This document shows positions 50,612 through 62,546 of a stretch of 64,000 nt of DNA, piece by piece (position 1 is the first letter of the stretch; each line of letters opens with the position of its first letter). Origin of the DNA: Stichopus chloronotus (taxonomy: Eukaryota > Echinodermata > Holothuroidea > Aspidochirotida > Stichopodidae); assembly GCA_021234535.1 (NCBI GenBank), contig CM037835.1, positions 6,014,001 through 6,078,000 of the forward strand, given 5' to 3'. The notes under the pieces are model-generated. The model made no database searches and was not told the DNA's origin. It worked only from the letters and a program-made list of their open reading frames with translations. The position numbers were made by a program, and so were the translations under genes.

Positions 50612-51547
50612 GTGAGTAGAACTTCTCATGAAAGGGCACATCAGCAAATTTTGTCTGCCAGTTTCCACGTTGTCGGTGTTCGAGTGGTGGAAAGTACATT
50701 CACCTGTTTCCCCACTACCTTTATTTTACATTTATCTTGTATCCACTGACTATCAATATTCAACCAGGGTGAAGAGGCATACTTTTGTGACTTTCTTTTG
50801 ATCAAGAATCAAGGTAAATGTGATTCCAAGTCTGTCTCGGTAAAAGGACTCCATGAAAAATGCAATCAGTATCAAAGATCCAAGGTCTATCTTACAAAAG
50901 AAGTGTTGGTCTCTCTAAATACCTGACAAGACAAGCCCCTTTTCCCCCTCACAACATTTTTCTTGAGTTTACATTCTTTAATATTAAACTGCTGGACTGG
51001 AGTCAGCTAAAGAGCACTTTGCTTCCTTTTTGACAACTTTGAAGTGTTACTACAAGGTATTTCATAGTCAGCAAAAAGTGCATTTGGTGAAATTCTGCCT
51101 GGGTTTTGGGGCCTCATGGCTTTCTTTATAGAATTTGTTGATTTGTTTAACCTTGACTGGTGCAATCTTGTGACAGAGGTACCAGTGCTGTTGCAATATC
51201 ATCACACTGTATGACACACCCTCTCCAAATATCACAAAGACAAGAAAATGAACTAGCAAAGGATTCTGGAAAATGGGAAGAAAACCGTGAACTTGAAATG
51301 CAAACAATTTCTTTAACGTTTAAAACCCACGCTAGGTGTTAAATTAGCGAGGCTTTTCAGTTTTACCAAGAGAGGATGTCAAACATTGTGGTGTTAGAAT
51401 TTTCAAATGGTGAACCTGATTCGGACTGTAATTAGCCACTTGGGTAGTCGGCTGCTTAGGTAATTTATTAGTGGGATTATCCACTTGGAGATTTGGGTGA
51501 CTGGATGATCGGGTTGAGTACCTGGATGAATCAATACACCTTTGTTG

Positions 51548-51893
51548 TTAAAGGGAAATAGGGTGTTTGTTTTAGAGAGAACATCCATATTTTTGAAACC
51601 AATGTCTGTAGACGTTCAATGATGAATTATTCAAAATGAGGAAGGACAGAAGCCTCCTTTTCAAGAAATGAGCTCCTCACAGATAGAAATTCAGTTATTT
51701 GTTGCTCAACACTAATTTGTTCACCCAAACTTTTCAAAATTCAAATGATGCATCTTCCGTTACTCATCACATGCATCATGTTTTGAAGAGATGAAGCTTT
51801 GGTAGAAGTTTATTGATGAAACTGAATAGTTTAATAATGATAACTGCTATTTTCTTTTGTATGTCATGTTGGAGTTTTCTAAATGCCCTATTT
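51548..51893 (+). mobile_element. TTAA MITE, copy D (right end lost)
   Basis: The left end TTAAAGGGAAATAGGGTGTT is nearly identical to copy A and the interior is collinear with it. The right end stops at aatgccctattta, without the last bases of the terminal repeat. It lies in the semaphorin intron, about 940 bases after the exon ending at 50611. Confidence 0.88.
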
Positions 51894-52094
51894 AGGTTCA
51901 AGTACAGTATAAGTGTCAAGTGGGAAGACTTTCTGCCTGCATCACATACCAGGCAGGAAAAAGTCATGATGCTGCACACAGAAATTGATGTCAAATCTGT
52001 GCTGTATAGACAAATATACAACAAAGATAAAGTGAAGGTCTAGTTCAAAACTTTCCTTGGTCACCAGCTATGGTTACATAATGGTCTAGTTCCA

Positions 52095-52140
52095 ATACTC
52101 ACTGTCTCAGTACAACAACTGCACCCTCGTTTACCGCATA
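52095..52140 (+). repeat. Short dispersed repeat segment (ctgtctcagtacaacaactg type), copy 3
   Basis: It is related to the segments at 16150 and 42188 (tcactgtctcagtacaacaa, then ctgcacc). Only about 40 bases are alignable by eye. Confidence 0.4.
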
Positions 52141-53504
52141 GTGAACTTACTTGTGCTACATGTCACATCTCATAACATGATCATAGCATGGGTACCTCAG
52201 TTGGCATATTATATAAGTTGCAAGACAAGAAAGGTCCACATTGAAATAAGTTTGCCAGCTGATGTTGCTTGAATGCAATATCAAGCATATCGAATGCCGT
52301 CTCAAGTGGAAAAATGCAATACCAAGTAGCAAGATTGTGCAAAACTTGCCTTTGTAACATGTCTCTGTATAAATGCAGTATTTTCTGTAACATATCTTAG
52401 TTGAAGTACCCACATATCTTAGTTGGAGTGTCCCTCTCTTGTCACATGTATGGTCCCAATAGCACAAAACATAAAAGATATTTTCATCACTTATTACCCA
52501 TCGACGTTCATACAGACTTTCCTTACCATATAAATACTTGTTGGGATACATTTACATATATGTTTCTTGCTTTTTGACAAGTGCAAATTCCACATACTTT
52601 ATACAGTGTAGTTTAGTTTGTATCTGATCGTATGAAAACATCATAAGATCCGATTATTCTTTACTGATTACCTTGTAACTATTACCACTCATTGCGTCGA
52701 TCCCCTCATGCGTTGATTCTACCTGTTTGTGTTTCATTAATCATGTGTGTAGTTCATAAAACTGGAATATATGGCTACTTCAGTCTTTCAAAAGAAATGC
52801 AAAAAACTGCCGTAGGCAACATCTTTGGATGGATAAACAACAAACCAAATAGTTTTATTCAGACGATTTGTTTGTCTGTGTATTGATGGTTTGCAGTTCG
52901 CTCGTATTGAAAGGGATATATATATAGTCATGGTTTAGAGAATATGACTGGATTACCTTAGAGTAAGATACGACCATATAGTGTTGTGACTGCTGGTTGA
53001 TTGGCCATAGAGGAGGGTGGGGGGATGGATGGCTTGAATTGTGGAGGTGTCATCATTATTGTATGTCATAATCATGACCATAGCGTAGGATCATATTGTA
53101 TCACCTTGTGAATGATATTTAGAATGAGAGAAACATTCACATGGTAGAGAGTATGTGACCAAAGTAATGTATACATCATGGAGAGATTACCATTATGTGG
53201 ATGTTTGGTGATGTAACCATTGTGTCGGTGGGTTGAGTGGCCATATTGCATAATAGATGTGGAAAAACTTAATGATTTAGTAGAAGAAATGCCCATTTTT
53301 TGTTTTTGTTTTTTGGAAGACCATGTGTGGAAACACAAAGGAATGAATAATCCATACAGCTTATGATTTCTATTTTGTCATCTTTCATTCAAATTTTCTT
53401 AGACCAGCTGAGTGTGCATGGTTAAGACTCAGGTGGTTCAGTTGATGCCATTCGACGTGCAGCTCCATGATAGCATGAAACTTACCTAGAAGAAGTAGAA
53501 TGTT

Positions 53505-54065
53505 AGATTGTGGAAGAATAGTAGATACCATGCATACTGACTTACACAAAGCCCATCTAGTTGGAGCAGGTAGTCATGTGGTGTATTCACACAGGCATAC
53601 TTTCACAATGCTTGTCTCCTGGAAGCAGACAGTTAGGTGGTGTAGCAGTGTATAGCCTATAGCATGGATGCTATTTAGAGCACAGTCGCAATCAAATAGC
53701 TATCTAGTATAGTCAGTTGGTATAGTGGTAGATACCCTACATACTTGTATGAAGCCGATCTAGTGTGGAAGCAGACAGATTGTATAGTAGTACTTAATTT
53801 ATACCAAGCCTACTATCTAGTTGTGCTGTATCCAGTATAGTCTGGTAGTATAGTGGATTACCTTGCATATTTGTATGAAACAGAAAGATGGGTGCATGGT
53901 GTGGCACTACTTAAATACCACACCCACTATCTAGTAGTATCTACGAAAGCCAGCTGGTGTAGTAGTAGTGTATGAAGCCTGTCTGGTGAGAGCAGACAAG
54001 CAGGAGGTGAAGCACTAGGTACCATGTGTGTACACGCATGCATAAAACCTTTGTGCTGGAACCAG
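53505..54065 (+). repeat. Degenerate minisatellite, units of very roughly 90-130 bp
   Basis: The succession tggtatagtggtagatacc, a short catacttgtatgaagcc block, atctagt, gaagcagacag and a gtagcactac-type block recurs about four to five times with heavy indels. Starting points are near 53510, 53625, 53715, 53840 and 53955. The decay suggests an old array. Confidence 0.6.
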
Positions 54066-57000
54066 TTTCAGTACAAGGCTAAAGAAATATTTTGAAAAAT
54101 GTTTTGATATTTCAATCTTCATGCAATGACACTTGTGAAAAAAGAAAAAGGGAAAATAAAATGGAAGGATATTTGATTATGAGATTTCAATGTTAGATTC
54201 TGATTGTATAACCACCTGACTTATTACATCAAGTAGAAGCTGTTAAACTAATTGTAGATTATCAAGGCCAATCAAAGCATGCAAATTCGTTTATGAGTTG
54301 TCATATTGGCCAAGCACTCAGGAAGAGGGCACTTTAAAGTATAGCTTTACAGATAACTGATGGGTTGTTGACATCTTGGACCAGTAAATATAAAAAATAT
54401 CCAAGAATGCTGGGGATGAGGAGGGGAATGTATAGGATTTGAAGAGAGGATAGCAAAAATACCAGTCATGCAGTTGAAACTGGTGGTTGAAGTTAATTTA
54501 TCGGTTGAACCTTGTGAATTTTTTTGCGGAATGGACGACATTGCTATCATGTCAAAGTTCACCCTATTTTGGAGAAGTAATATGACTGATTTCTTAATTG
54601 AAATTGCAGTTGCAATTCGGCATTCATAAACCTTGCTTTCGTTTTCTGGCAGTGTTTGCCATACCAATTACAAGGCATTATGAGACAACTACTGTATCAT
54701 GTTAATGATGAGCTTATTCATTCTGAAGGGGAATCTTTGGCAGCATCCATTTGTAATTTTGTGGAGATTTACGGCAGTTGAAAACATGTTTGTATTCACG
54801 ATGATTAAACATCGCTGTGCATATCTGTCCATTATAAATCAGGACAGAATAGAAACTGAGAAGTGTAATATTTCCCCGTGGTATTCTACTTTTGTCCCAA
54901 GTTAATGAAAATCCTTCATATGTCTTTGTGTGAACATGAGAATAAGAACAGACCAACTGTGATCCATCAATCTTTACCCATACAATTTGTCAGTTATTGC
55001 TCCTCAGACTCTAGTTATTATCTTCATCTAATTGGATTAATTTCATGGGATGAAGCAAATAGATTTTGTTTTTTGGTTATTAAGAGAAGGGATGCAATAT
55101 CTTATAGCTCCCCAGTGTTGACGTGATATTTTTAGTCACAGCCATTGCTATTGCACATACAGCAATGCATTGCATTACACACTAATCCACCGAAGAGCGT
55201 CATAGTCGTGATGATGCGCCAATTCAAGCATGTCATGTGACCACCAATCCTCCAATCAGAAGGAAAAAAATTAGTAAGATTTTATGTAATATTGAGTATG
55301 GTTGGATTGATATGCCAAAAATTTACACAGAATTGGTAGCTACATTGTATGTGTGCCAAAATTCATCATATATATACTATGGCCTACACAAAAAAAAAAG
55401 AGCACCTCATTTACATGTCCATGATATCTGTATGTGAGCGTACATACAGGTTCAAAGCAAAATTTTGGTGAAAGACTTCACAAGGAACTCGTGTTCTAAT
55501 CTAAGTCTATTCGTTTGGGTGCCCGGGTACCCGACTGACAATTGATGGCAGGTACCTGATGCTGAATTTTGAATCTGGTGGAAACACTAGTGATGAAGTA
55601 TCCTGCTGACAAAAGACGTACGTGCTGATTCCTACTTTAAGTAAACTTATGAGACCTACTTAAGTAAATGCTGAGACCATACCTTCACATGAATATTTCT
55701 TTTCTAAAATGTTGACTGTTGGACCACTTCAAATGACGTCGCTGTTGTGTTGCTTCACAAGGTTTTTACTAGTGAAGATTTAGACCAAAACAATCAAACA
55801 GTGCCCATACCTCTCTTGGCAAATGGACCACTGTCGATGTGCTTTGAAAAATCTACAAAATTTCCCTGTCATGTGCAGATTAATAGCAGCTTAAATCCTT
55901 TGTCAGTCCTCCGTCTGCTTGTCAGGAAATGCTGGATTAGGAGGCGGTTTGTTTATTGCTTTTGTATGAATTCTTTAAAATTACTATAATTGTCATAAGT
56001 AGGTGAGAATTTTTGAAAAGAAGTACCTCCTTAAAATTGAAATTTCAGGATATGAGACTGCATAATCGTAGCTATGAAAATGACAGTTTGGATTAAATCT
56101 TGAACTGCTATCCACTGCAACTCTATTGCTCATGACATTAAAATTTTATTGTATTTTTTCTGGGGGGGGTGAGGATAGGGGTGGGAAAGGAGAATAAGTT
56201 GGTGAATCTCATTCAGAATTTACATATCTAGAAGAAATATTATGACACAGTTTTGATTTTCCTAACACTACTGTACAAGCCTCTACTTGTACATTCTGGC
56301 AACTATACTCTCACGCAATATGTTACATTAAAGCTTGAAATTTTGCCTCCAGGCTTGGCAAAGGTATCAAGACTCTTGGTGCATATAGACTTGTGACCTA
56401 TAACAAAACATTCAATCCTTTAAGTAGGATAACATCCATCAGTTTGCAGGTTTTTTTTTTATTTTGGTATTTGCCAGCAGGGTGGGACCTACTCCTTGGG
56501 GACAGGAATACCTTTCACTAGCCAAATATCAAAGGATCATATGATACTATTCTGTATGGCAGGCGAACCAGGAATGTTGGTCGTCATTTGTTCAGACCTC
56601 TGTGGTTGTCAGCGTTTACTGACATAATCTGACAAAGGAGGAGAGGCTGGCAAAGTCCAAATTTAAACTTGTCCTTTGTACCACAGGGCCCCTTGGTCCT
56701 GCCTCCCAAGCCCCCCAGTATCGTCATGCTGGTGTAGTCCTTGTCTACATTTGCCCATGGATGCATCACAAATTTGTATTCATATCTTTGTGAGTTCACC
56801 TCTTAAAATATACTGAATCATTCAGACTTTCATGTTGGAGGGTTTCTCCTTGTAATTGATAGCATACTTGCAAGTCGGTAGCCGTCAGTCGGCGGGGGCC
56901 ATCACATTGTTATGAATGTGTCACTGTTATACATGAACACAGCTCTACACTACAGCATGGTAGTTGTTGTATGCATTGTAATTCCTACTTTGTTTGTCAT

Positions 57001-57871
57001 GCATCTAGCTATTCAAGAGTAGAAGAATATAGAAGTGGGGGGGGGGGGAAGAATCATTACTCAGTGTATACGCATAATTTCATAACTAGTAACAAGTTAT
57101 TCTTGTTTGATTTATTACTACTTAGATGTCTATGTTGTTTTTGAAGTACGTTCTATGGGGAAAGAGGATGTAAACTATTTCTGGGAATATACATAGCAGG
57201 TTTTCTTAACTCCTGACATTTGTGGAGTCAGGTATGCCCTGCCTGAATGTAACTTTGAAACTAGTCTCCTTCTTGGTATTCATTGGTATTGGGTGGCCTA
57301 CAGCTAGTAGTCTAAGTTGTCAGACATGATAGGTCTAATTCGGAAATAAAACTTCAAACTGTTAAAGGGACACATACTTATGACAAATGGTCAAACTAAG
57401 AGGATCAAATATGCCTAATCAATGATTCAATTTGATTTTCAAAGTTTTGTGACCAAACATTTTTTACATTGTCCTAATTCATATGCAAACAGCCAGTGCA
57501 AGCTACGTTCAAATATTAAAAAATTTTGAGTTTTCTTTAATATTTGGGTGTGAAACTAGACCGTACTAGTCAACCTGTCTCACCAAAGAATAAGGAGATT
57601 TCTATTTTTCAGAGCAAAAAAATCAGGAGGTAAAAAAAAAACATCTCCGTACGTTGCAGCTACATGTACAGAATTCTGTGTACACAGCTGCTAACGACAA
57701 TCTGATTTTAAATGGGATATATTATTTTAATGCCAATCACTCAAATAAGTGTTTTGCTGTTTTGGCTATTTTCAGAAATGTCACAAATGGATTTAAAAGC
57801 TAGACAAAGCCAGCAGAGGGTGGGATATCTGGGCAAAAACAAGGAGAGTTGATAGGTCTGCTAGACTCATA

Positions 57872-58056
57872 TCAACTATAAGCTTTGTGATGTACTTGCA
57901 CCCTTCAAAATCATCACAAACTTAACGATACCAACTCAATGAGCCACTTTTAAAAGACAGGTAGTTATTAACTATAAGCAATGTCATGCAGGTGCACCCT
58001 TGAAAATCCGCACAAACTTATCTATATCAACCCAGTGCATTGCTTAAAGCGTACAA
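57872..58056 (+). repeat. Two-copy tandem duplication (about 95 bp each)
   Basis: Copies at about 57876-57962 and 57972-58056 share aactataagc, gcaccctt(c/g)aaaatc, cacaaactta and a caac(t/c)ca(a/g)tg block in the same order. Confidence 0.65.
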
Positions 58057-58104
58057 AAACGGATTTTCATGAATGTTTGTAGTTTTAAACATTCTGCAGG
58101 AGTT

Positions 58105-58700
58105 ATGAATTCACATCATAGACATATACTTATCCCTTGCTTACTGAAGGTTTGTGACCAGGAAAGCTCTGACAAGAGGCAAATTTTGAGCATTTAAAAC
58201 TATGGCGAGGAGGCTAACGAAACGTTACAAGTGAAATACAATATAACTGTTAATGTAAGGAGGGGATTGCACAATGCCCTTAAGGGGATTGCGAAATAAC
58301 GAAAGTATAGGCTAAGGGGAATAACCGTGCAGCGACACGATAGGATATCAGTCCTAGGCACGCTGCACGCAACTGAAATATTAAATCCTAAATTTCTCGG
58401 AGAAGCAAGAGTCAATTTGAGGAAAAATAAAACAGGCAGAAAGACTAAGATACACGGAACGAAAAAACAAGAATACTCAGGGTTTTGTCCCGGTACACCC
58501 GCCTTTGCGTGAGGCAAAACAACGAGGCATAAGAAGCACGTTGAAACGGCATTCGAGCGAAAGGCAAACGAAGGCGAGCTAGGCCTTAGAGGGCGTGGTG
58601 TCAGAATTGACTTCGAGGTTTGTAGAGCATAGGTCAAACTGATGCAGTAGTGTGGCAAGGGGTAAGTATAGTCACTCGTGAATACCCACACCAGTTAGTT
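58105..58700. mobile_element. CpG-rich inverted-repeat element of the tataGTCACTC family (about 0.6 kb)
   Basis: The left end (attcacatcatagacatata, then cttatcccttgc) pairs imperfectly with the reverse complement of the right end (attcacgagtgactatactt, then accccttgc). The interior is CpG-rich, unlike the surrounding intron. The longest open frame of the whole window, 163 codons on the minus strand (58200-58691), lies inside; it is rich in Leu, Pro, Ser and Cys and has no domain I recognise. A non-autonomous DNA element is the likely explanation. The target duplication was not identified. Confidence 0.5.
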
Positions 58701-58724
58701 ATGGGGAAACTATGGCGCATTGTT

Positions 58725-58885
58725 ACAGCCAGAGCAAAAGTCAAATGAGGGCAAGCCTAGGCTTAGATCACGCGGCATCATAATAGACCGCGATCGCACT
58801 TTGAGCTAGGTTAAAGTTAATGCATGAGTAAGCAAGGGGTGAGTCGTTACTCTGATTGTCCACACAAGTGAGTTCTGGGGATTCC
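58725..58885 (+). repeat. Second, tandem copy of the right part of the preceding element
   Basis: It carries gcaaaagtcaaatgagggca, agcctaggcttaga, ttaatgcatgagtaagcaag, a gtgagtcgttactc block and cacacaagtgagttctgggg in the order seen at 58560-58700 and 48640-48785. Confidence 0.6.
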
Positions 58886-59082
58886 AATGAAAGTGTAGTT
58901 GCTCTTCCTCGCTAAGAGTTGCAACTCTGAAGTTGGGTAACCTGCCCAAACGTCATTGCATATTTTGGCAAAACTAGCTGTAGCCAACACAATGATGCTG
59001 AACAAAAGAAAAAGAAGAAAAAAATAAATGTACACAGCTTGTGTACACACTAGTTAATACAGTAGAGACCGTAAGACAATGA

Positions 59083-59545
59083 GAAAGTGTCTTTGCAAAT
59101 GCATTTGATTCAAATCATCAGATACTTGTTTTGTATGAATTGTTTCTCTTTTGGGACAGTGTCTTGGCAGTTCCCTTTAGTGACATAGCTGACAACCTCC
59201 AAACCCTGAAACTTGACTTGCCGAAGCAAACTGCACGTTGTTGTGCCAACAACGATTACGATCAGTGGATGAACTTCTTGAACTAGGAGAAGTATCAGTA
59301 GCTGATAAACACTCCAGAGAAACCATCGACGCCCCCTGATAAGTATCGAGAACTTCTAAAGAAGGAAAAAGCCATGGAAAAATTTTTGGGAGATATTTTG
59401 AAACTCTTGAAATGGAATCCATTAAGCTGTCAGGTTCTCCTGGCAGCAGCGAGGAACAAACACACTGTGTTTGTGATACGGAGTAGAGATTATGAAACTC
59501 AAGATGAAGGACTGATTGTTGTTAGGATAAAGTGAGGCACCATGA
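59083..59545 (+). pseudogene. Possible decayed coding remnant, product not recognised
   Basis: One + frame stays open from about 59083, is broken by two TAG codons at about 59284 and 59296, and ends at TGA at about 59533. It includes the charged, helix-like stretch DKYRELLKKEKAMEKFLGDI and, later, HTVFVIRSRDYETQDEG. A neighbouring frame over 59250-59338 also looks coding-like (VDELLELGEVSVADKHSRE), which would fit a frameshift. Local CpG content is a little higher than around it. No ATG, splice pairs or family were established. The minus strand also has open frames here (59177-59422, 59522-59782), so this may be chance. Confidence 0.25.
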
Positions 59546-62500
59546 GGCATCCTGCCTCCTCAGATGGATGCTCGAAAGAATTAAATAAATGAATGTCAGG
59601 AATCTGCAGGCTATAATATCCATACTGCAGAAATGTACACACTCAAAGACTGTTGACATTGTCGGACATGCACTATTTTCACCAGGCATGTCGAAATTGA
59701 CAAGTCTACCTGCTAAGCTGGCTCTCTGGTGTCCCCCTTTTGTTGATGTCAAGCTGACTGTCTGATCCACATGATTTAACAAGCGGGGTTGGTTTTCTTA
59801 TTTGGAGGTAGAGATTAACATCCCTTTCATTTTCGCTTTTGTGCTCGATATTCGTCACAACATGCTTTCTCTGTCTTTTTGATCTTAACTGTTTTCATAT
59901 TTTCTGCTCCTTGCTGAGTTGTGGTATTTGCATTGATTAGCACCCAAGGATGCACATGCTACAGTTGGAGGTAGGGGGAGGGGATGATACAGGCAGGTAT
60001 TGACTTGAACGTTTTTGTCCAAGTGGTGTATGGCTTGAGTATTCCGTAGTTCTGTCAGTTGGTTTGAATGCAAGTCAAAGAAAAAAAAAATCACAACATT
60101 TCCAAATGAATAATTTACAGACCACCCCATATAAAAATGCAGTTGTTGATCGTTAGTGCTCTTGCAATGGTTGTAAAGAAGTGTATATACAAAATGAAAC
60201 AATTAGTTTTGCTAATTTTGTTTTTAATTTTCTTGATGATTGGTCGGGGGTCACTTTGGTGTGATGTCATTTTACGCAAGTTGTTCTTTACGGTGTGTAG
60301 TTGGATTCCATTACAATCGTTAATGTACTTAGCGACTTTTTGTTGTGGATTTTGTTGTCAAGACTGAATCCAATGGCAAATTAATGATCTGAGATCATGC
60401 GACACAAAATAATGTTGTGATAGTTGAATGACCTTTTTGTCTGACTTCTTCTAATATTTAAAACTAATTAGGAGGACAGGACAGCTGCAACATTCATCAT
60501 GTATGAGTTAACCACAAATAATGTGAACAATTGGAATTGTCGGCTTTCATACGGCCCAGATATCCTGTCGTTCATTTGTGCATCACATGTGTCTGACATG
60601 CAGTAGGAAAGTTTGTTCTTTATTGAGCTGGTTGTCATTCAGCTACCTCACTCTAGGTGTGTCTCCCTACAGCCATGGCATCCTTCAGTAATCACCATGA
60701 TGCCGATGATGACTGGTGAAATACTTTTGCAAAACAGTCAAACAACATTTAATGTTTGACCAGGAGGTGCTGCTGTTCCAGATTGGTTATAGTGGGGGTG
60801 GTTTCCAGGGCAGTGTTTCAGAGGGTTACCTGTCATTACATCCTGTTCAGCTGTGAGATTTGAAATGGTTGAAAAGAGCCAAACCAGGCGAGTTTTTGAG
60901 ATATGCTAAATTGTTCTACGTATAGTGAAATGTGGAAGTTCAATCATATGACCACAACCAACATGAGTTTGATGTATACTCACTTGTGAAGTAATCAAAC
61001 ATCACCAAAGATCTTTTAAGATCAATTGTGATGAGGCAACTTGAAAGCTCATGCCTTACACTCTGAGGGTCTCCCTCAATCCCTCATTTCTTTTCATGTG
61101 AAATTTGGAGAAAAGTTCACTCTGTGTTGTTAACTTGCTTGGAAAAGGGAAAGGGGATATACATGGGGAGGCAAATGCTTATTAAAAATAGTTATAACCC
61201 TTTCCCTGTTGGTACCTTTTCACCAGGAATGATGGTCATACATTTGTTATACATGGCTAGACACATCTCCTTCATTCTCTCTCCCAGTAATCCCCATCTG
61301 CCCTTTGATCTCCCCCTGAATGTAAAACTCATCTGCGATCATCTCAGGAGAAAGTAATGAATCTCTTTCTTTTGTAGTTTATTGATTTTTTTTTCTGTTC
61401 ATGACGTGATATAATCTCGTTACGTGTGTGACTTGTTGTTCTTTGAGAATGCCCGAGCTTGTCGTGATCATCTGTGAGAGGGGCTCAGCTAGTTTTATTC
61501 GAGTGCCATGACATCAAAGGAACAACTGCCAGAGAGTACTTTGCAAAAATGTTTTCAGCTGACTATTTAAAAGAGACCACCCACAGGGTCCTCTTTGTCT
61601 TGCTGGTAGTGCACCCCCAACAGGGCTTGCATGTTTAATCAATTTGGGGGAAATGCTTCTCCTAATAATTATAGTCTGCAGTCTCTTTTTTTTGTTTTGT
61701 TTTTGTGTGGTCTTTAGTTGTATTCATTGAATTCTGATTCCAATGCAAAGGTATTAAATAAAGGACAGGCCGGAAATAGGTGCAACAGGTTGAACAATGA
61801 ACCGACTTGTCTCCAACAAGACTTAAGCTAATTTTGATTATTGTATTACTGTCAGTGAAAGTACAAGATGAGTTCTTGAAGGAGGCTGGGGAAGTTCTTT
61901 CTCTTCCACATGGCCAGGAAAGAGGGGAAAGCAGGGGGGGGGGAGGGAGATGTGGACACGGATGATAAATGTGATAAGGCAAGTACTATTGAAATGTTAT
62001 TTTAATTAGCTTAGGAAGGGGATTATCATTTTTTTTTTTAGGAATTGTACTGTTCATCACTCTTAAAGAACAAGTCACATATGTAACTAGATTGTATCAC
62101 ATCATGAACAGAAAAAAAAAAAACTTATCAGCAAGACCTACCACTTCATCCCTCAGAAGTTCATGTGCCCATCTTAAGCCTGACAATCTGCCCTCAAATT
62201 TTCTACACTGTTCTTTGTTTATGGGACAAACATATTGTATTCCTTTGTGTGCCCTTGTTACTGGAAGCGTAATTTCTGTCAAACCTAGAATAACGACGGT
62301 ATCAATCTATCAGTTTCCAAAGTGGACGTGTGGGGAAATTTGCTAGGTTCAGTTTATCTTTCAGGACACACTGTCCCAATGTGCTCTTTGTTTCTTATCA
62401 TTTTCTTCCATTGTTTCAATCTTATTTCAATTAATTTCTTCTAATGTTGAATTATATCATAACTGTAGTTTAACATATTTCAATTTTCTATCTTTTTCAG
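59546..62500. other. Non-coding intron sequence before coding exon 3
   Basis: It is AT-rich with short homopolymers (T run near 61683-61690, G run near 61935-61943, T run near 62031-62039, A run near 62110-62122). Short open frames only. Nothing else is supported. Confidence 0.5.
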
Positions 62501-62546
62501 AGATGTCTTACTACAGCTTAGTCTGGAGGATTTATCTCTGTTGCAG
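62501..62546 (+). CDS. Semaphorin coding exon 3: second sema strand (46 nt)
   Basis: The acceptor is tctttttcag, ending at 62500, and the donor is gtatgt from 62547. The first base completes the Arg codon split after VGA, and the exon then reads DVLLQLSLEDLSLLQ and ends in phase 0. Semaphorins have G-A-(R/K)-x-x-L/I-x-x-L directly after the first strand. The ending LEDLSLLQ is the part that most resembles class 5 semaphorins, where the exon boundary also follows this glutamine before the cysteine-containing next segment. Very short exons here are usual for the family. The next exon, which should carry the first conserved cysteines, was not found in the remaining 1.45 kb. Confidence 0.87.

Larger units (their letters stand above)
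50612..62500 (+). other. Semaphorin intron between coding exons 2 and 3 (11,889 bp)
   Basis: The intron runs from gtgagt to tttttcag in phase 2. Apart from the elements listed separately, I see nothing in 51894-53500 (including the 131-codon minus frame at 52156-52551), 54070-57860 or 59550-62500. G/C homopolymers occur near 56161, 57037 and 61935. Confidence 0.78.

Noticed and set aside
52156..52551. 131-codon minus-strand open frame
   Set aside because: No family resemblance; it contains a short internal sequence repeat and another open frame overlaps it.
56584..56799. 71-codon minus-strand frame with a Gly-rich segment that looked coding-like
   Set aside because: No start or splice context and no family I can name; too short to defend.
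57361..57860. TTAAAGGGACACATACTTATG at 57362, resembling the start of the TTAA MITE
   Set aside because: The similarity stops after about ten bases and no matching inverted end was found downstream.
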